From Epiperipatus broadwayi (taxonomy: Eukaryota > Onychophora > Udeonychophora > Euonychophora > Peripatidae): a stretch of DNA of 64,000 nt. The notes below the pieces were generated by a model. That model worked only from the letters and a program-made list of their open reading frames with translations. It made no database searches and was not told the origin of the DNA. Both the position numbers and the translations under genes were made by a program. This document shows, piece after piece, positions 23,593 to 35,250 of the stretch (position 1 is its first letter; every line of letters starts with the position of its first letter). Where the stretch lies: the NCBI GenBank assembly GCA_028023455.1, contig JAQFVV010006221.1, positions 2,546,001 to 2,610,000 on the forward strand, in the 5' to 3' direction.

Positions 23593-25447
23593 GTAAGAAC
23601 TTTAGATAATTCATGAACATTAAATTAAAAACTTTCCATATTTAAAATAATTGAAATAGATTCCTATCTGACCAAACTAAATTATTTATTAATTAGTTAT
23701 AATTTTATTTGATGTATTTCCTTTGTGTAAAATCATTTCCATTTATTTTTTTTTTGTTCTTTAAGTTTTATTTATGATTTTTGTTTTGCGATAAATTAAA
23801 TTATATAAATGTTAAACTTAAGTCGGGCGTGAATGGCTATATAGATTTGTAAAGTTATATTAGGGGAGGGTAATCTTAGGTTATTTGTTTCGTAGTTGAA
23901 TTGGGTCAATGGATTGGATATATTGGTGTAATTAGTAGATGTAGTATGAGATTCGCTATGGGCAGAATCACTTTATATGCCGCACACTTCCTTTTTGGCC
24001 TATGGAATGCGATTCGTAAGTCGGCAAAATGACCGCAGTCCTTTCCTATGGAGTTTTTTTTTATTGCTCTTCTTGTCAGATAGATGTAGTATTCCTATCT
24101 GACGAGAGGCAATTTCTTCTCTTAACCTTTTGTGCTGCCGTATTTCGTATTACATTGAATGCATCGATATATCAGATGAATTGACGTTAGTTTGACTGCA
24201 AACTTTTGGCCTAAGGTTAAATAAGGATAGAATATTTTCTTTCAAATGCAAATCTATGTAGTCTATTCATACTCGACACTCTAAATAAAAATGCATTAAA
24301 TTTAAGTTGGGTATGGAAGTTGCATGGATTCGTTATCGGTTAATTATGTTTTTGGTTTTCATATTTGATCAAAATATATAGACATTCGGTAAATAATGAT
24401 ACCTTATGGTGAGTATCTAAAATGTATTTATTCGGATGTCTTTTAAGTTATTGGTGTCACTGCAGTATCTTATGATGAATACCAGTGGGTTTCTTGTATT
24501 CCCTATGCAATTGACGGTATCAATGATTTTGTATTTTGATCGTTTATGTTTATTTTGAAATGTTTTTGACCGTGTAATCTATGTAACCGATCTATACTCA
24601 ACATTATAAAACAAACTTTTATAAATCCATCTGTGCAAACTTATAATAGTATAAAAATTAAAATGTAAATTAAAATCTAAAAAAAAAAAAAGTTAAAAAT
24701 AATGTTAAATGTTAAAGTAAACATACTAAAATAATAATGTTAAATTTTATTTATATATGTGCGTAAATAAATGTTTGTGTGTATAATTACTGGCAGTGGC
24801 TTATTTTATTCTTTTTTATATATTCTTAGATAAGAATTTATTATAAATTTAAATCTCTGCTATTCCACTGAGCTAGTGACAATGGGCTAACGACCGGTTA
24901 TCAAAATATATAAAATAAAAATTTTTTTTTGACATACATATCTGCCTACTTTATAAATTATTCTAGGTTCAAATGCCTAGATGACACCCTGTAGTGCAGA
25001 TACATTCAAGATCCTAACTCCGGATCGTTATAATATATATATATCTGCATTGAAGAATAAGTTTGCTCTCGATATTAATAACGTTTTGTGAATTAATTCT
25101 GACATAATATATGACTCAGGAAAATATTATACTGCCAAATTTTGTTTATAATTTTCTAGATAAGAATTTAAGAGTATTTAAATATATATTAAATTATTTT
25201 TTAGTATTTTTTTAAAGACATTATATTTCTTGTTATCAAATATGATAAAACAGCAAGCAAGCCACATGGTTCTAGAAATGAATTTTAATGTCCAATTTTC
25301 TTTCAAGTGTTAAGTAGACTGCAACATTATTTTTATTCTTCATTTTAATTAGAATTGGAATAATCCTCCATTATTAGTTAAAAATAATATATATATAATA
25401 TTTTAGAGTTAAATGTTTTATTTATTATGCAAATGCTAAAAAGCTAA

Positions 25448-25488
<41 letters not shown>

Positions 25489-25545
25489 TATTTTAGCTTT
25501 TATTAACTGCGCATTAAAAAGCCAATAAAGAAATAATTAGTATTT
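23593..25545. other. AT-rich DNA, CpG-containing in its first kilobase
   Basis: 23820-24600 keeps more CpG than average but has no convincing frame. A hairpin (24063-24112) lies inside it. Around 25415-25535 an inverted pair (GCTAAAAAGCTAAAATA and its partner) surrounds a (TA)n tract at 25452-25487, a small palindromic repeat. Confidence 0.4.
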
Positions 25546-25619
25546 TCCCAAAGGTTTGTGATGATGGTATTTTAGTTGTATTTATATATTGGACTATTTT
25601 CATCATCTAGTAATAAGTA

Positions 25620-25850
25620 TTGAATGACTTTAAAAAAATTAACTTTATTAAAATATTCTCATTACATTTAACTGTTAGTAATAACACACAGATTAGTATA
25701 TGCATAATGTTTCAAGAGGTATCATTCTCTCTTTTTCAGGTGTTGCTGGCCTGACCAGTGACAGTATTAACATGGAAATTGAACTTATACTCTTAGATTA
25801 TTGAACAATGAATTTTAAGGTAATGCTCTAACCAACTGTGCCAACTTAAG
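25620..25850 (-). repeat. Penelope terminal repeat (3' side) with tRNA-like segment
   Basis: Its complement matches 27553-27805: a tRNA-like A box AGTTGGTTAGAGCATTACC, ACCTTAAAATTCA, GTTCAATTTCC, then CTGTCACTGGTCAGGCC, a CCTGA...GAAAC segment resembling a decayed hammerhead, GCATATACTAATCTGTGTG and AATAAAGTTAATTTTTTTAAAG. Fragments recur at 48252-48415. Confidence 0.7.
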
Positions 25851-27552
25851 TCAGTAGAAATTTCATATACTTATCTATGTGGTTCTTCCTGATTTCTCCA
25901 CTTTTTTTCTAAGAGCAAAGTTGATTAGTGGTTTCCATATATTATGTAAAGTTACACTACATTGACTTATGGGATTATTCACCATTGTTATGTGAGCAAC
26001 TTTTTTGGAGTTTCTTCTTTGTACCTTTTCCTCTTTTTATCCAATATTTTTGTATTTTCCCAATTGAACATATGCTCATTATTACATACCTGGTCTGCTG
26101 CCTTAGATACATGTTTTCTCTCTTCTAATCATCAGTTTGTGCTCTTGCAAAATGATGTGACTGGTCTCACCAATATACATTCTTCCACATATACATAGTA
26201 TTTCATAGATGAAGTTTTCACTTGTCAGCATTTTAAGTTTAGGCTTTATATACAGCATGGTATGGCTCTGGAAAGCTGTTTTGATGTTATATTGATTACA
26301 AATTTTTCTTAATTTGTCTGCTATTTTTGATATGTATTGGTACACTACAGTACCAATAATTGTTTTTTCTTTTGAAGGTTTTTTTGTTGTCTATTTAAGA
26401 TTTTCTTTATAACAGCTGATGAATAAACATTTTTTATGAGTTTGTTCTATATAGATATTTTCTTTTTTTAGATCACTGGTTTCTTCCATAATAATAGTAT
26501 AACTTCATGTTTTGGTTTTCTGGAGTAATTGGGTGTCTAAGCTAAGTATTTTGTTATATATGTGGGCTTTCTATAAACTGTAGCTTTTATTTTGCCATGA
26601 GAGGGGTCTTGTCCAAGGACATTTAAGAATGCTAACTTTTGTTCTTGTTCTGATTCTACTGTAAATTCCATTGAAGGGTATCTATTGTTGATATGTTTCC
26701 AGAAAGTTTGTAGTAGTGCTTCACCATGTTGCATACAACAAATGTATCATCAATATAGTGAAGCCAAAGTTGTGGACATGGAGTAATCTTTATGACTGTG
26801 GTTTCAAGTTTTTCCATATAAATATTGATAATCAGGGGTGACAATGGTGAGTCCATAGCCATTCCTTGATTTCATTGGAAGAATTCTGTGTTGTATTGAA
26901 AGTAGGTTGTTGGCATGCAGAATATTAATAGTTTCATTATATTATTAATAGGAAAAGTTGTTCTGGTTTGCAAGCTACTATCACCATTTAATATTTTCCT
27001 TACAATAGACAATGCATTTGTGAATAAACTTTCCACACCAAAGCTTACCAGTACATCAGTTCTTTCAATTTTCATGTGCTTGATAATTCTACAAAATGTC
27101 TAGAATCCATGGCAAAGGTCTGAGTATTGTATGCCAAAGGACTAAGAACTGTGAAAAGAAATCTTGATAAATTTTGGCAAGATGAATTTCTAGAACTAAC
27201 AATAGATTCTTAACAGATCACGATCCTTATGGATTTTAGATATACCATAAAAATGAAAAATTTTGCTAAAATATAATGCTAGTTTGGTTTTTTCTGAGTT
27301 ACTGAAATACCTATGATGTTTTCTGAGTAAAGCTTGAAACTTTGTTTCTGTATTTAGTATTGAAGTTTTTGTCATTTTGCTGTATTGGCTTGCTATGAAG
27401 AGTTCTTGAATTTTTGTTGTCATAACCAGTTGTATCCATTACTACTGTTGCATTGCCTTTATCAGCAGGGAGAATGATTATAGATTTGTCTACTTTTGAA
27501 AGATTTGATTGCTTTCCCCTCATCATAGAATATGTTTGACTTCATTTTTTTT

Positions 27553-27805
27553 TTACTCAGCTGGTTAGAGCATTAACTTAAAGTTCTGGTTGCAGCATTA
27601 CCTTAAAATTCAATATTCAAGAATCTAAGAATCCAGGTTTGATTTTTATGATAGTACTGTCAGTGGTCAGGCAAGCCATACCTGAGGAAGTGATGAGAAA
27701 AATATTTCTCAAAATGTTGCGCATATGCTAACCTGTGTACTATTACAACAGTTGAATGTATTTGGAATATTTAAATAAAGTTAATTTTTTCTAAAGACAT
27801 TTAAT
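27553..27805 (+). repeat. Penelope terminal repeat (5' side), inverted relative to the other
   Basis: CTCAGCTGGTTAGAGCATTA (27555-27574) is a tRNA-type A box. The CATTACCTTAAAATTCAA that follows and GGTTTGATTTTTAT at about 27635 correspond to anticodon-arm and B-box positions. The rest (GTCAGTGGTCAGG, CCTGAGGAAGTGATGAG, GCGCATATGCTAACCTGTGT, AATAAAGTTAATTTTTTCTA) matches the opposite terminal repeat. Confidence 0.7.
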
Positions 27806-27834
27806 ATTTAATATTAAATGATTCAAATAGTTCA

Positions 27835-27990
27835 GTACATAAATGCAATAAATAATTGTTTGTTTCAACTACAACTGAAATGTTTATATTTAACATGAAA
27901 TAAAAGCATAATGTTACCAGATATCAATTAATTCGGTCATACATTTTGGCTTTTTAGTTCAATAAATAAAAGTGTTTATCATAAAATATT
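27835..27990 (+). repeat. Single arm related to the 3.1-kb MITE
   Basis: TTTATATTTAACATGAAATA and the flanking CAACTACAACTGAAATG match the arm of the palindrome at 3061-3371 (TTTATATTTAACTTGAAATA) and share the following ATCAATTAATT block in altered form. It adjoins the Penelope terminal repeat. Confidence 0.5.
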
Positions 27991-28154
27991 ATATATATAT
28001 TATTGATTAATAACTTTGGTATAGTTTTGGTGGTTCTACTTGGTACGTAATACTCAAATTTGCTACATAGAATTTCTTTGAAAATAGTCATGATTTTTAT
28101 TTAACAACAAAATTATTTCCAAATATTTTGCTTTATGATATATATATATATTTA

Positions 28155-28535
28155 AATTTAATTATAATAAAAATAATAAATTTAAGCATAATAAACTATT
28201 ATAAACAATTCTCAAATCTGCAGAAGTACTTTTGGTTAATTTCTTAAATTTGCCTCAACTGCCATTAAATTAAAAAACAAAAACAAAGCAGAAGCAAATG
28301 TCATCAATTCAAATCCCACAAATCTCGTATTTTAATGTTAGCAGCTTGTCTTTAAATGCATTTTATTCCTATTTATAAAAATTGCCTCCTTAATTTTTCT
28401 TTTATTATGGTTTTTTAATTTAATGGCAGTTGAGGCAGGTTTAAGAAATTAACCGAAAGTACTTCTGCAGATTTAAGGATTGTTTATAACAGTTTATTAC
28501 CGTTAAATTTATTATTTTTATTATAATTACAATTT
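28155..28535. mobile_element. Palindromic MITE
   Basis: Arms of about 120 bases (28160-28278 and 28415-28531) pair at roughly 90% by eye: AATCTGCAGAAGTACTTT, TTAATTTCTTAAA and CCTCAACTGCCATTAAATTA in the left arm, complements in the right. The loop is about 135 bases and non-coding. Confidence 0.75.
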
Positions 28536-28569
28536 TGTTTTAATTAACGATATTTTATTTATATTACAT

Positions 28570-28928
28570 ATTTAAATTTAATATTTTTAACAGTTAATAG
28601 AGATGTAAATTAATTAGTAAATAGGATAACCATTATATATACAAAAGTTAAATCCACAACCAAGATGTATTGATGTGCAACAACCAATCATAGCAGTTCT
28701 GCAGGGTGAACAAAAACAATAGCAAACCTGTCCAAGTTACTACTAATCAAAAGGAGGCTCTCTTTTGCTTGTAGTATCTTGGATAGGTTTACTATTGTTT
28801 TCATTCACTCTGCAGAGCTGCTTTGATTGGTTGTTGCACATCAATACACCTTGGTCATGGATTTAACTTTGAATATATAACAGCTATCCCAATTACTAAT
28901 TAATTTACATATATAAATATTAAAAATT
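28570..28928. mobile_element. Palindromic MITE adjoining the previous one
   Basis: The outer arms ATTAATTAGTA...GGATAACC and inner arms GTTAAATCCA, ATTGATGTGCAACAACCAAT and TTGCTATTG-type segments pair across a centre at about 28755. The whole unit is nearly a perfect inverted repeat with no coding capacity. Confidence 0.75.
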
Positions 28929-29052
28929 CTACTTTTTTTCCCATATGCATCGGCCGGGAAGTGAATCTGCAACAACTGTCTGCAAGCAACTGCTTGCTTG
29001 CAAGGCAGCTGTGCTGATATCTTGGCTATTAACGCTTAACTAATTCTACTTT
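28925..29052 (-). mobile_element. tRNA-derived short SINE (anticodon loop TGC)
   Basis: A minus-strand copy of the short SINE family sits between perfect 11-base target duplications AATTCTACTTT (28925-28935 and 29042-29052). The anticodon loop reads CTTGCAA. An internal duplication of the GCAAGCAA type enlarges the variable region. The tail GCATATGGG and A-run are next to the left duplication, as expected for this orientation. Confidence 0.8.
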
Positions 29053-29598
29053 AAAAAACACCTATGCTTAAACATTTAATTTTAGAATACTTAAATGTTT
29101 TAAAATTATAAGCATAATAATTCTATTCGAAATGCTTGGATAGAATTAGCAAAGATTTATAAAATTTTTCTAAATCTTTAAAATTAATTTTTAATATTTA
29201 ATTCAAACAAGAAATAAATTGCCAGACCATTTAACTATGTTTGTCTTAAAAAACTCTGAGCTTGGAATTTAGTATATGCAAATTAAAAAATGGAGATATA
29301 TATTTTATTTCAGAATAGCTGCTTTCTTGCAATCATATTTCTGCTGCTATGGTGAATCCTGTATTGATAATTATGAAAGAGAAATGATTTTGGTAATCAC
29401 AAAATTAATGTTCTCTTTATCAAAATGATTTTTGAAGATTAGTTTTTATTCATTATATTTTTCTGTATATAAAAAACAACTAGCATAATATTCTATTCTG
29501 TCCATCACATTGGTTTCCCCCCTCTTTTAGAAATTTCTGAATAAAAGTATCAATTAGCTTCCATGCAACTATGAAGGAAATTTATACAAAATAGTCTT

Positions 29599-29690
29599 GC
29601 ATTGGTGGTCGAGAGGTCAGCGCGACTGCCTTACAAGCAGTTGCCCGGGTTGCGGGTTCACATCCCGGCCGATGCTATGACACTTGAAAA
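29599..29690 (+). mobile_element. tRNA-derived short SINE (anticodon loop TAC)
   Basis: Body 29599-29675: acceptor GCATTGG and CCGATGC pair, A box GGTCGAGAGGTCAGC, anticodon stem ACTGC/GCAGT with loop CTTACAA, B box GGGTTCACATCCC. The tail TATGACACTTG and AAAA follow. This is the best preserved tRNA fold of the family here, but the tail and shared family context mark it as a SINE rather than a gene. Confidence 0.75.
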
Positions 29691-30850
29691 TATATATATA
29701 TATTCTTTAAAGAGAACAAAAAAAATCATATGGCTTTTTTGATAGTTTAATTATTATTATTAAAATTATTTTAAAGTTGTAATTCTCCATTATATTATTA
29801 CTGAATATCTTTATTATTATGATTTTATACACATATGCCAGTTAATATATTACTACTACCATGCCATAATTTAATTCTACTCATACATCAAATCTCTCTC
29901 TTCCCCTGTGTTTATATACAATTACACCTGTAGAGGTCCCTACTATCGCCTTTTATACGCATATTCTCGAGGTTACAGCCTCGGTAAATATTACATACAA
30001 TTTTTTCTTATGGACTCTACAGACAAATAATTTTTATCACTTGTGCTATCTTTTTTTTATTTAAAAAATTTAGATTTATTGATAATAGGTATATACAAAA
30101 GTTTTCAATGATAGTTATAAATGTTTATATTGTTATAAATTCTCCAAGAGTTTATATAAAATGAGGCGAGATCTGATTTCTTTCGTACAATATACAACTG
30201 TATATATAATCTAGTTGATGGAAAGGTAGAACGAGTGAGTCTACAACAGCATTTTAATCACCTTATTTTAGACATGATAAAAAACAAATTATTTTTAACT
30301 TCAAAAATGACATTTAATATACGTATATATTTAACTAAACAATTAGATTAATTCATACAAGATAATATTACTTTTTATCAATGGCATATAGAGATTTACT
30401 ATTTTGATGTTGATACTTTGATGGTTTATTCACTTCCTTGTTTTTGTATTTATTGTATATTAATATTATAAGAATCATTCGGAGTTTGTTATAACTATAT
30501 GCCTCAGGAAAATAAAATATATACATTTTTTTATATTTAAAAGAATCTACTACATATATATATGCGTCGCATATAAAATAATATTACAGATTTTATTTTT
30601 TATTATATAATAAAAGCAGTACATTTATTTATTTACGTACTAAATATATCTATTTATTAAATTAATTAATTAAATTTTTATAAAACACAACTGAAAAATA
30701 AATTCTCCATTTCTACGATAGAGATCAAAGGGAATAATACTTAAGAATCTGTATTGAGATTTGAAAATTAACATTCAAATCTTGGTGTTTGAAGCTTATT
30801 TAATTTTAATTTATAAGAATGTCACACAAGGACTTTCACAATATACATAA
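29691..30850. other. AT-rich DNA with one short CpG-containing repeat
   Basis: Bases 29925-29995 (GTAGAGGTCCCTACTATCG then CTCGAGGTTACAGCCTCGG) match 53488-53565 in opposite orientation. I see no gene in the rest. Confidence 0.5.
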
Positions 30851-30856
30851 ATAATT

Positions 30857-31042
30857 GGAAAATCGAAATTCATTTGTTACATATTAATTGCTTCATTTAA
30901 ATAAAATTTAACTAAATAAAAAGTAATTCATAACTTTAATAAAACAAACAACTCGTCTAAAGTTATGTCTTAGTTTTTATTTAGTTATATTTTATTTAAA
31001 TGAAGCAATTAATATGTTACAAATGAATTTCGATTTTCCTTT
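30857..31042. mobile_element. Palindromic MITE, about 186 bases
   Basis: AAAATCGAAATTCATTTGTTAC at the left and its complement at the right are continuous with ATTAATTGCTTCATTTAAAT, giving arms of about 75 bases with few mismatches around a loop near 30950. Non-coding. Confidence 0.75.
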
Positions 31043-31380
31043 TGGAAATGTTGTAATGTTTTCAGATCATTGACACATTTAAGCTGATAACTACAGAGAT
31101 GGATGGTCAGTGAATGTTAAATACTTTTATTGAAGATTATTTTTAGACTTACGTAAGTGTAGAATGTTTACAATGTCTAACAAAACAATTTAAATAGAGA
31201 TTCAGTGATATCAAAAATAAAAAGATAGAATCCAGGCAAGAATTATACTTCTACATAAATGGTGCTTGGATATCAGTAAACTTTTTGTACATGCATTTAT
31301 GTTTACTCATAGAGATAATTAATTTTTTTTAAAGGAAAAAAAGACCAACAAATATTTTATAGCTATAATTTAAATAATCT

Positions 31381-31745
31381 AGATGTAATTAGAAGGGATT
31401 TGAACCCAGGCTTTCAGTCTCCCTTTAGTCATCAACTTCATCTATAGAACCAATATACACAACCACATACATGCGAAAAAAATAAATGAACTCTAATATT
31501 TGGAGATCTTTTATCTTTTTTTCATGTTCGTGGTATTGGAGATCATTTATTTTTTTCACATGTATGTGGTCATGTTGTATAAGATGGAGTTGATGACTAA
31601 AGGAAAAGTATGGGTTCAAAGTCCCTTTATTTGGAGATCATTTATCTTTTTCACATGTATGCGATCATGTGTATCAGTTGTATATGGAGTTGATGACTAA
31701 AGGGAGCTTGAAAGTCTGGGTTCAAAGCCCTTCTAATTATATCTA
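31381..31745. repeat. H1 repeat ends in foldback, with internal duplication
   Basis: The left part (31381-31500) is the complement of the H1 tRNA-like end. The right part (31500-31745) is the same end in + orientation, present twice (31500-31640 and 31640-31735). The resulting unit begins and ends with inverted copies of AGAAGGG...TTTGAACCCAGG. Confidence 0.65.
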
Positions 31746-32715
31746 AAAGTTGTATGTATATATATTATAAAAACTGGTATTTTAACCAACACAGAAACAT
31801 ATGTAAATTACTTGATTATTTCAAGAATTTTCCTTTAGTAAATGTTAACTAGAGTTTATTAAAGATTGCCTTCTAATTATTAAATTTTAATTGACAAATG
31901 TAAATAGCTGGCTAGATCTGCTATCTATATTTATCCTTTTCTGGCCTCAATTTTTACAAAGCCTATAAGAAAAAAAATGTATAGATAAAATAATAAAAAA
32001 CCTGAAACAAATCTGTTAATTAAAAATCAATGAGGTTGTTCAAAATTCTAAATCAATTAATTTTTTAAAGTTAATATTTAACACCACAAAAACTTAGGAT
32101 TGGCCCTCTGCCCCTCTCTTCCACCACCTTCCTTTCCCCATTTTTTTAAAACCAAAGAAGAAATTGATAAGTCAAATACTATTACATTTTCACACAAAAA
32201 AAAAAACTGTCAAAGAAAAAGAAGAAAAGTTTTTAGTTTTACTTTGTATTTATAAATTAAGATAAATTGCCATTTTTCCCAAAAAATTTTCAATTGATTG
32301 ATTCGTCATTCCAGTATTCTTTCATGATGTCAGAACAGTGTTTACAAAGTAAATTAAAGAGAAAATGGAAATGGAGATAGCTGACTAGATTGTTACTAAA
32401 AATCCGTAAATAAAATCATTCTATAGATAATTTTTGAATAAAAAGAATTATGTAATTGTCAACTTATTTTATTGTAAATCATTGCTTTTGGTTTAACAAA
32501 AATTAATTTGAATTAAAAACTCTCATTATTAAACTATTTGTTTTAAAGATAACTGCTATAAAAAGGAAAGAAGTTGGAAATATTACACATTCAGTTTAAG
32601 ATGTTTCACATTTTTTGGTACCAGTTTCATTTGATTACATAGAAGCTGTAAATTATGACAAACATTAATGGATATTAATCCAATATTTAAATGAATAAGA
32701 TGCCTTATATATATT
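31746..32715. other. AT-rich DNA, no gene
   Basis: No open frame with a domain and no repeat I can recognise; a pyrimidine-rich patch lies at about 32105-32145. Confidence 0.45.
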
Positions 32716-32719
32716 ATAA

Positions 32720-32945
32720 AGGACTTGAATTCAGACTTTCAATCTCCCTATATATATATCCAATCCATTTTATACAATTAATACACATGACCAGAAACAT
32801 AAAAAAGATCAATGATCTCCAATATATGTGTATTTCATTTTGAACCAGCACTCATCAGTTGGTCCAGATCACCATCTCCCACACATATATACAATCACCA
32901 TTCAGTTTATATTGATAGCAAATCTTCAAATTTTCATGGAAATAT
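32720..32945 (-). repeat. Dispersed repeat H1 with hammerhead-like core
   Basis: In the minus orientation it has the GGTGATCTGGACCAA, CTGATGA, GTGCT, GAAA, TTGGAGATC series (32811-32872) and ends with the tRNA-like CTTTCAATCTCCC block at its 3' side. The core CTGATGA and GAAA are intact and stem I (CCAA/TTGG plus GATC/GATC) is intact, while the 3' side of stem II is mutated. Confidence 0.7.
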
Positions 32946-33216
32946 TTAATGTTAAACATATGATCTAAACAGTGAATGCTATTACTATAAATGGGACACT
33001 TTTACTCTAGTCACCCAACAATATCTTTATATACAAAAAATTGTCCTGAACAATTATAGAAGTTGATGTGAAAATAAATCAATCTAATTATTTATTGTGA
33101 ATTATTTATTAACAGATTGATTTTTACGTAACAAAACAAATGAATTAATTCTAGTATTTTTAAACTTTGTAATAAACTTTTAAATAATAAATATCTAATG
33201 GATGACAAAAGGGAGT

Positions 33217-34459
33217 ACATCTGGGTCTCATTTTATGTGGTAGATAGGTTCCTCAGAAAATGCGCACAAAAGAAATCACACAAAAATAGACTTAACTTAC
33301 CTTGAAAAATGGTGGATAGGTTCTAATAATTTTCAGAGATCGTATAAAAGCAAAGCAACAAGGAAAAATTGCTTTAAAATTTGCATTAAAAAATAAGGAA
33401 ATAAAGTATGACTAATAAAAAATTTCAAATATTTGAAAAAAATTAATACAAGACAAACTTTTTTTACTTTTTTTATTAACTACAAAAATTAATTTTACAT
33501 TTTTCATACATATTTTAATCATTAATGATTGTAAAAAAATATTTTAATCATTACCACTATTTGACAATATGCCTTCGTTTGTGAACTAGTAAGAAATCAG
33601 ATTCATCATGATATGATGTACTGTATCTTCTCCTTAAACGAAGTCAAGAATCTCTCAGCAATTATGCCCAGAGAAACCTGTTAGCCACTTTATTTCCATT
33701 CCCCAATCTTAAGTTTTTCCATATTCTGCTCCATCCCATTTCCACAACATAATCTTTGTCAACTCTATGGCCTTTATATCTAAATCCCCCTTATTAAGAA
33801 CAAGTACAATTAGCACCACTTTCAGTCTTGTTCTTTATTAATGGTTTTCTGTTAACAATGTAATCGGTGATTAAATTTTGAAATGATTTTACTAATTGTT
33901 TATAAAGCTCGCGATATCCAGACATATAACTATTTAGTTCTCATTGGAATTTAAGAGATTTTTTACTTATCAGAAAATAATAAATTTGTTTTTTTTTTGT
34001 TTACTACTGAAATACATTTTAAATATTCCCATTTTGTTTCTGTATTAAAAAAATGAGATCACAATCCAAACAAAAAGATTATACATTATCATTAGAAAGA
34101 TCTAAAAGATTATTTATTTATGTTATATCTAACAAAATGTGTTTTAAAAGTTTAAAATTTTTGAATATTTATTGCTATATTTTCATATGTAAGAATAAAT
34201 GTATTATTATTATTTACTTATTAGTATAAGTAGGTTATGTATATAGAAGCTACTATTCTAAATACAGCTTCAGGCCATTTAATATAACATTATATTTTTG
34301 AAGAAAAAAAAGTATTTCAAGTCAAAATAAGTTATTAATAATTTAAATCTCTTGATATCTAATAAATATAGTGAAATATGAAAGATATTAAGAAGAAACA
34401 TAAATCACATGACTTCAAAATCGCATTAAAATAATCCACATAAAATGAGACTCAGGTGT
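33217..34459. mobile_element. DNA transposon remnant with 24-base TIRs
   Basis: ACATCTGGGTCTCATTTTAT at the left (from 33217) has its complement ATAAAATGAGACTCAGGTGT at the right (to 34459), a 24-base terminal inverted repeat with two mismatches. Subterminal GGTAGATAGGTTC/GGTGGATAGGTTC repeats lie within the left 120 bases. About 1.24 kb remains. The less AT-rich middle (33590-33850) may be a decayed transposase, but no motif is legible. Confidence 0.6.
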
Positions 34460-34642
34460 GTATGATATTTACTATGATAGCATTTACTGTTTTAGATTAT
34501 CTATTTATGTTACAAATTTTGATTGTTTTCATTACATATTTATTGTTTGAATATTTATTGCGAAGTTTACAAAAATAAGAATTTATTTGCTCTATTATAT
34601 AGAAATCAATCTGTTAAATAAATAATTCACAATAAATGATTA

Positions 34643-34800
34643 GTTTTAAATCGCGCTTTAGGCAAAAAAAATGAAGCATAGTATTATTAGAAAAGAATTA
34701 TAAGGCTTAGCGCTTTTAGAGCACTTAGGTCTCCATATTCATAGCCTATCTTGGGAGTGTTAGATAACATTGAGATTTTGCGTAAAGTGCAATTTAAAAC
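34643..34800. mobile_element. Small MITE
   Basis: GTTTTAAATCGCGCTTTAGG and its complement (to GTAAAGTGCAATTTAAAAC) bound about 158 bases. It is inserted in the AATAAATGATTAG arm of the surrounding foldback, which is present on both sides. Confidence 0.65.
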
Positions 34801-35081
34801 TTACCACTCAAATGTGAAATAAAAACAAGCATTTTATTTCAATAAATGATTAGATTGATTTATTTCTCTCACCTCCTTCTGTAGTTCAGTTACTTAGGAC
34901 AATCTTCTTAATATATAAAGAGAACCAACTGGATTGCTTTCTTATTGCCATATTGTTGGATGACTAGAGAAAGTATGTCCTATTTACTAAAATAGCATTT
35001 ACTGTTTAGACAATCTATTTAACATTATATATTTTTGTTTAATGTTCTAATTATTTATCAAGCACATAAGCAGTATGTAAT

Positions 35082-35250
35082 TATAAAGAGAAAAGGCTTT
35101 AACTTTTTTCACAGGTGCTTTTTAAACATTTGTAGCAGCCAAACAATGCCCCTATCTTGTATTGAGGTTTGAGAGTTCCCTCTATAGTCAAAAAACTGTT
35201 ATAAACATTTAAAGTGCCTGTGAAAAAGGTTAAAACCTTTTCTCTTTATA
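35082..35250. mobile_element. Small palindromic MITE, TA-flanked
   Basis: TATAAAGAGAAAAGG...AACTTTTTTCACAGG at the left pairs with the complement CCTGTGAAAAAGGTT...CCTTTTCTCTTTATA at the right, with arms of about 45 bases. The ends overlap TA dinucleotides, consistent with Tc1/mariner-type insertion. Confidence 0.75.

Larger units (their letters stand above)
25545..27805 (-). mobile_element. Degenerate Penelope-like element with inverted terminal repeats
   Basis: Minus-strand pieces appear in the correct order. LPADKGNATVVMD (27430-27480) is the N-terminal motif. Next comes DSPLSPLIINIYMEKLE (about 26810-26850), and then HYIDDTFVV (about 26740-26765) carrying the reverse-transcriptase YxDD-type catalytic site. 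FLNVL and TVYRKPTYITKYL follow (26540-26630). The GIY-YIG endonuclease segment YEILCICGRMYIGET lies near 26150-26210. Stops and frame changes break it. About 230 bases at 25620-25850 and 27553-27805 are homologous in inverted orientation and flank the coding part, as in Penelope terminal repeats. Confidence 0.85.

Noticed and set aside
24880-25000. tRNA-like A box (TAGCTCAGTGG on the minus strand) and B box (GGTTCAAATGCC on the plus strand)
   Set aside because: They are on opposite strands, so they do not form one tRNA-derived unit.
29599-29675. Functional tRNA gene
   Set aside because: The fold is fair, but the sequence shares its lead, tail and A-run with several other dispersed copies bearing target duplications, so it is a SINE.
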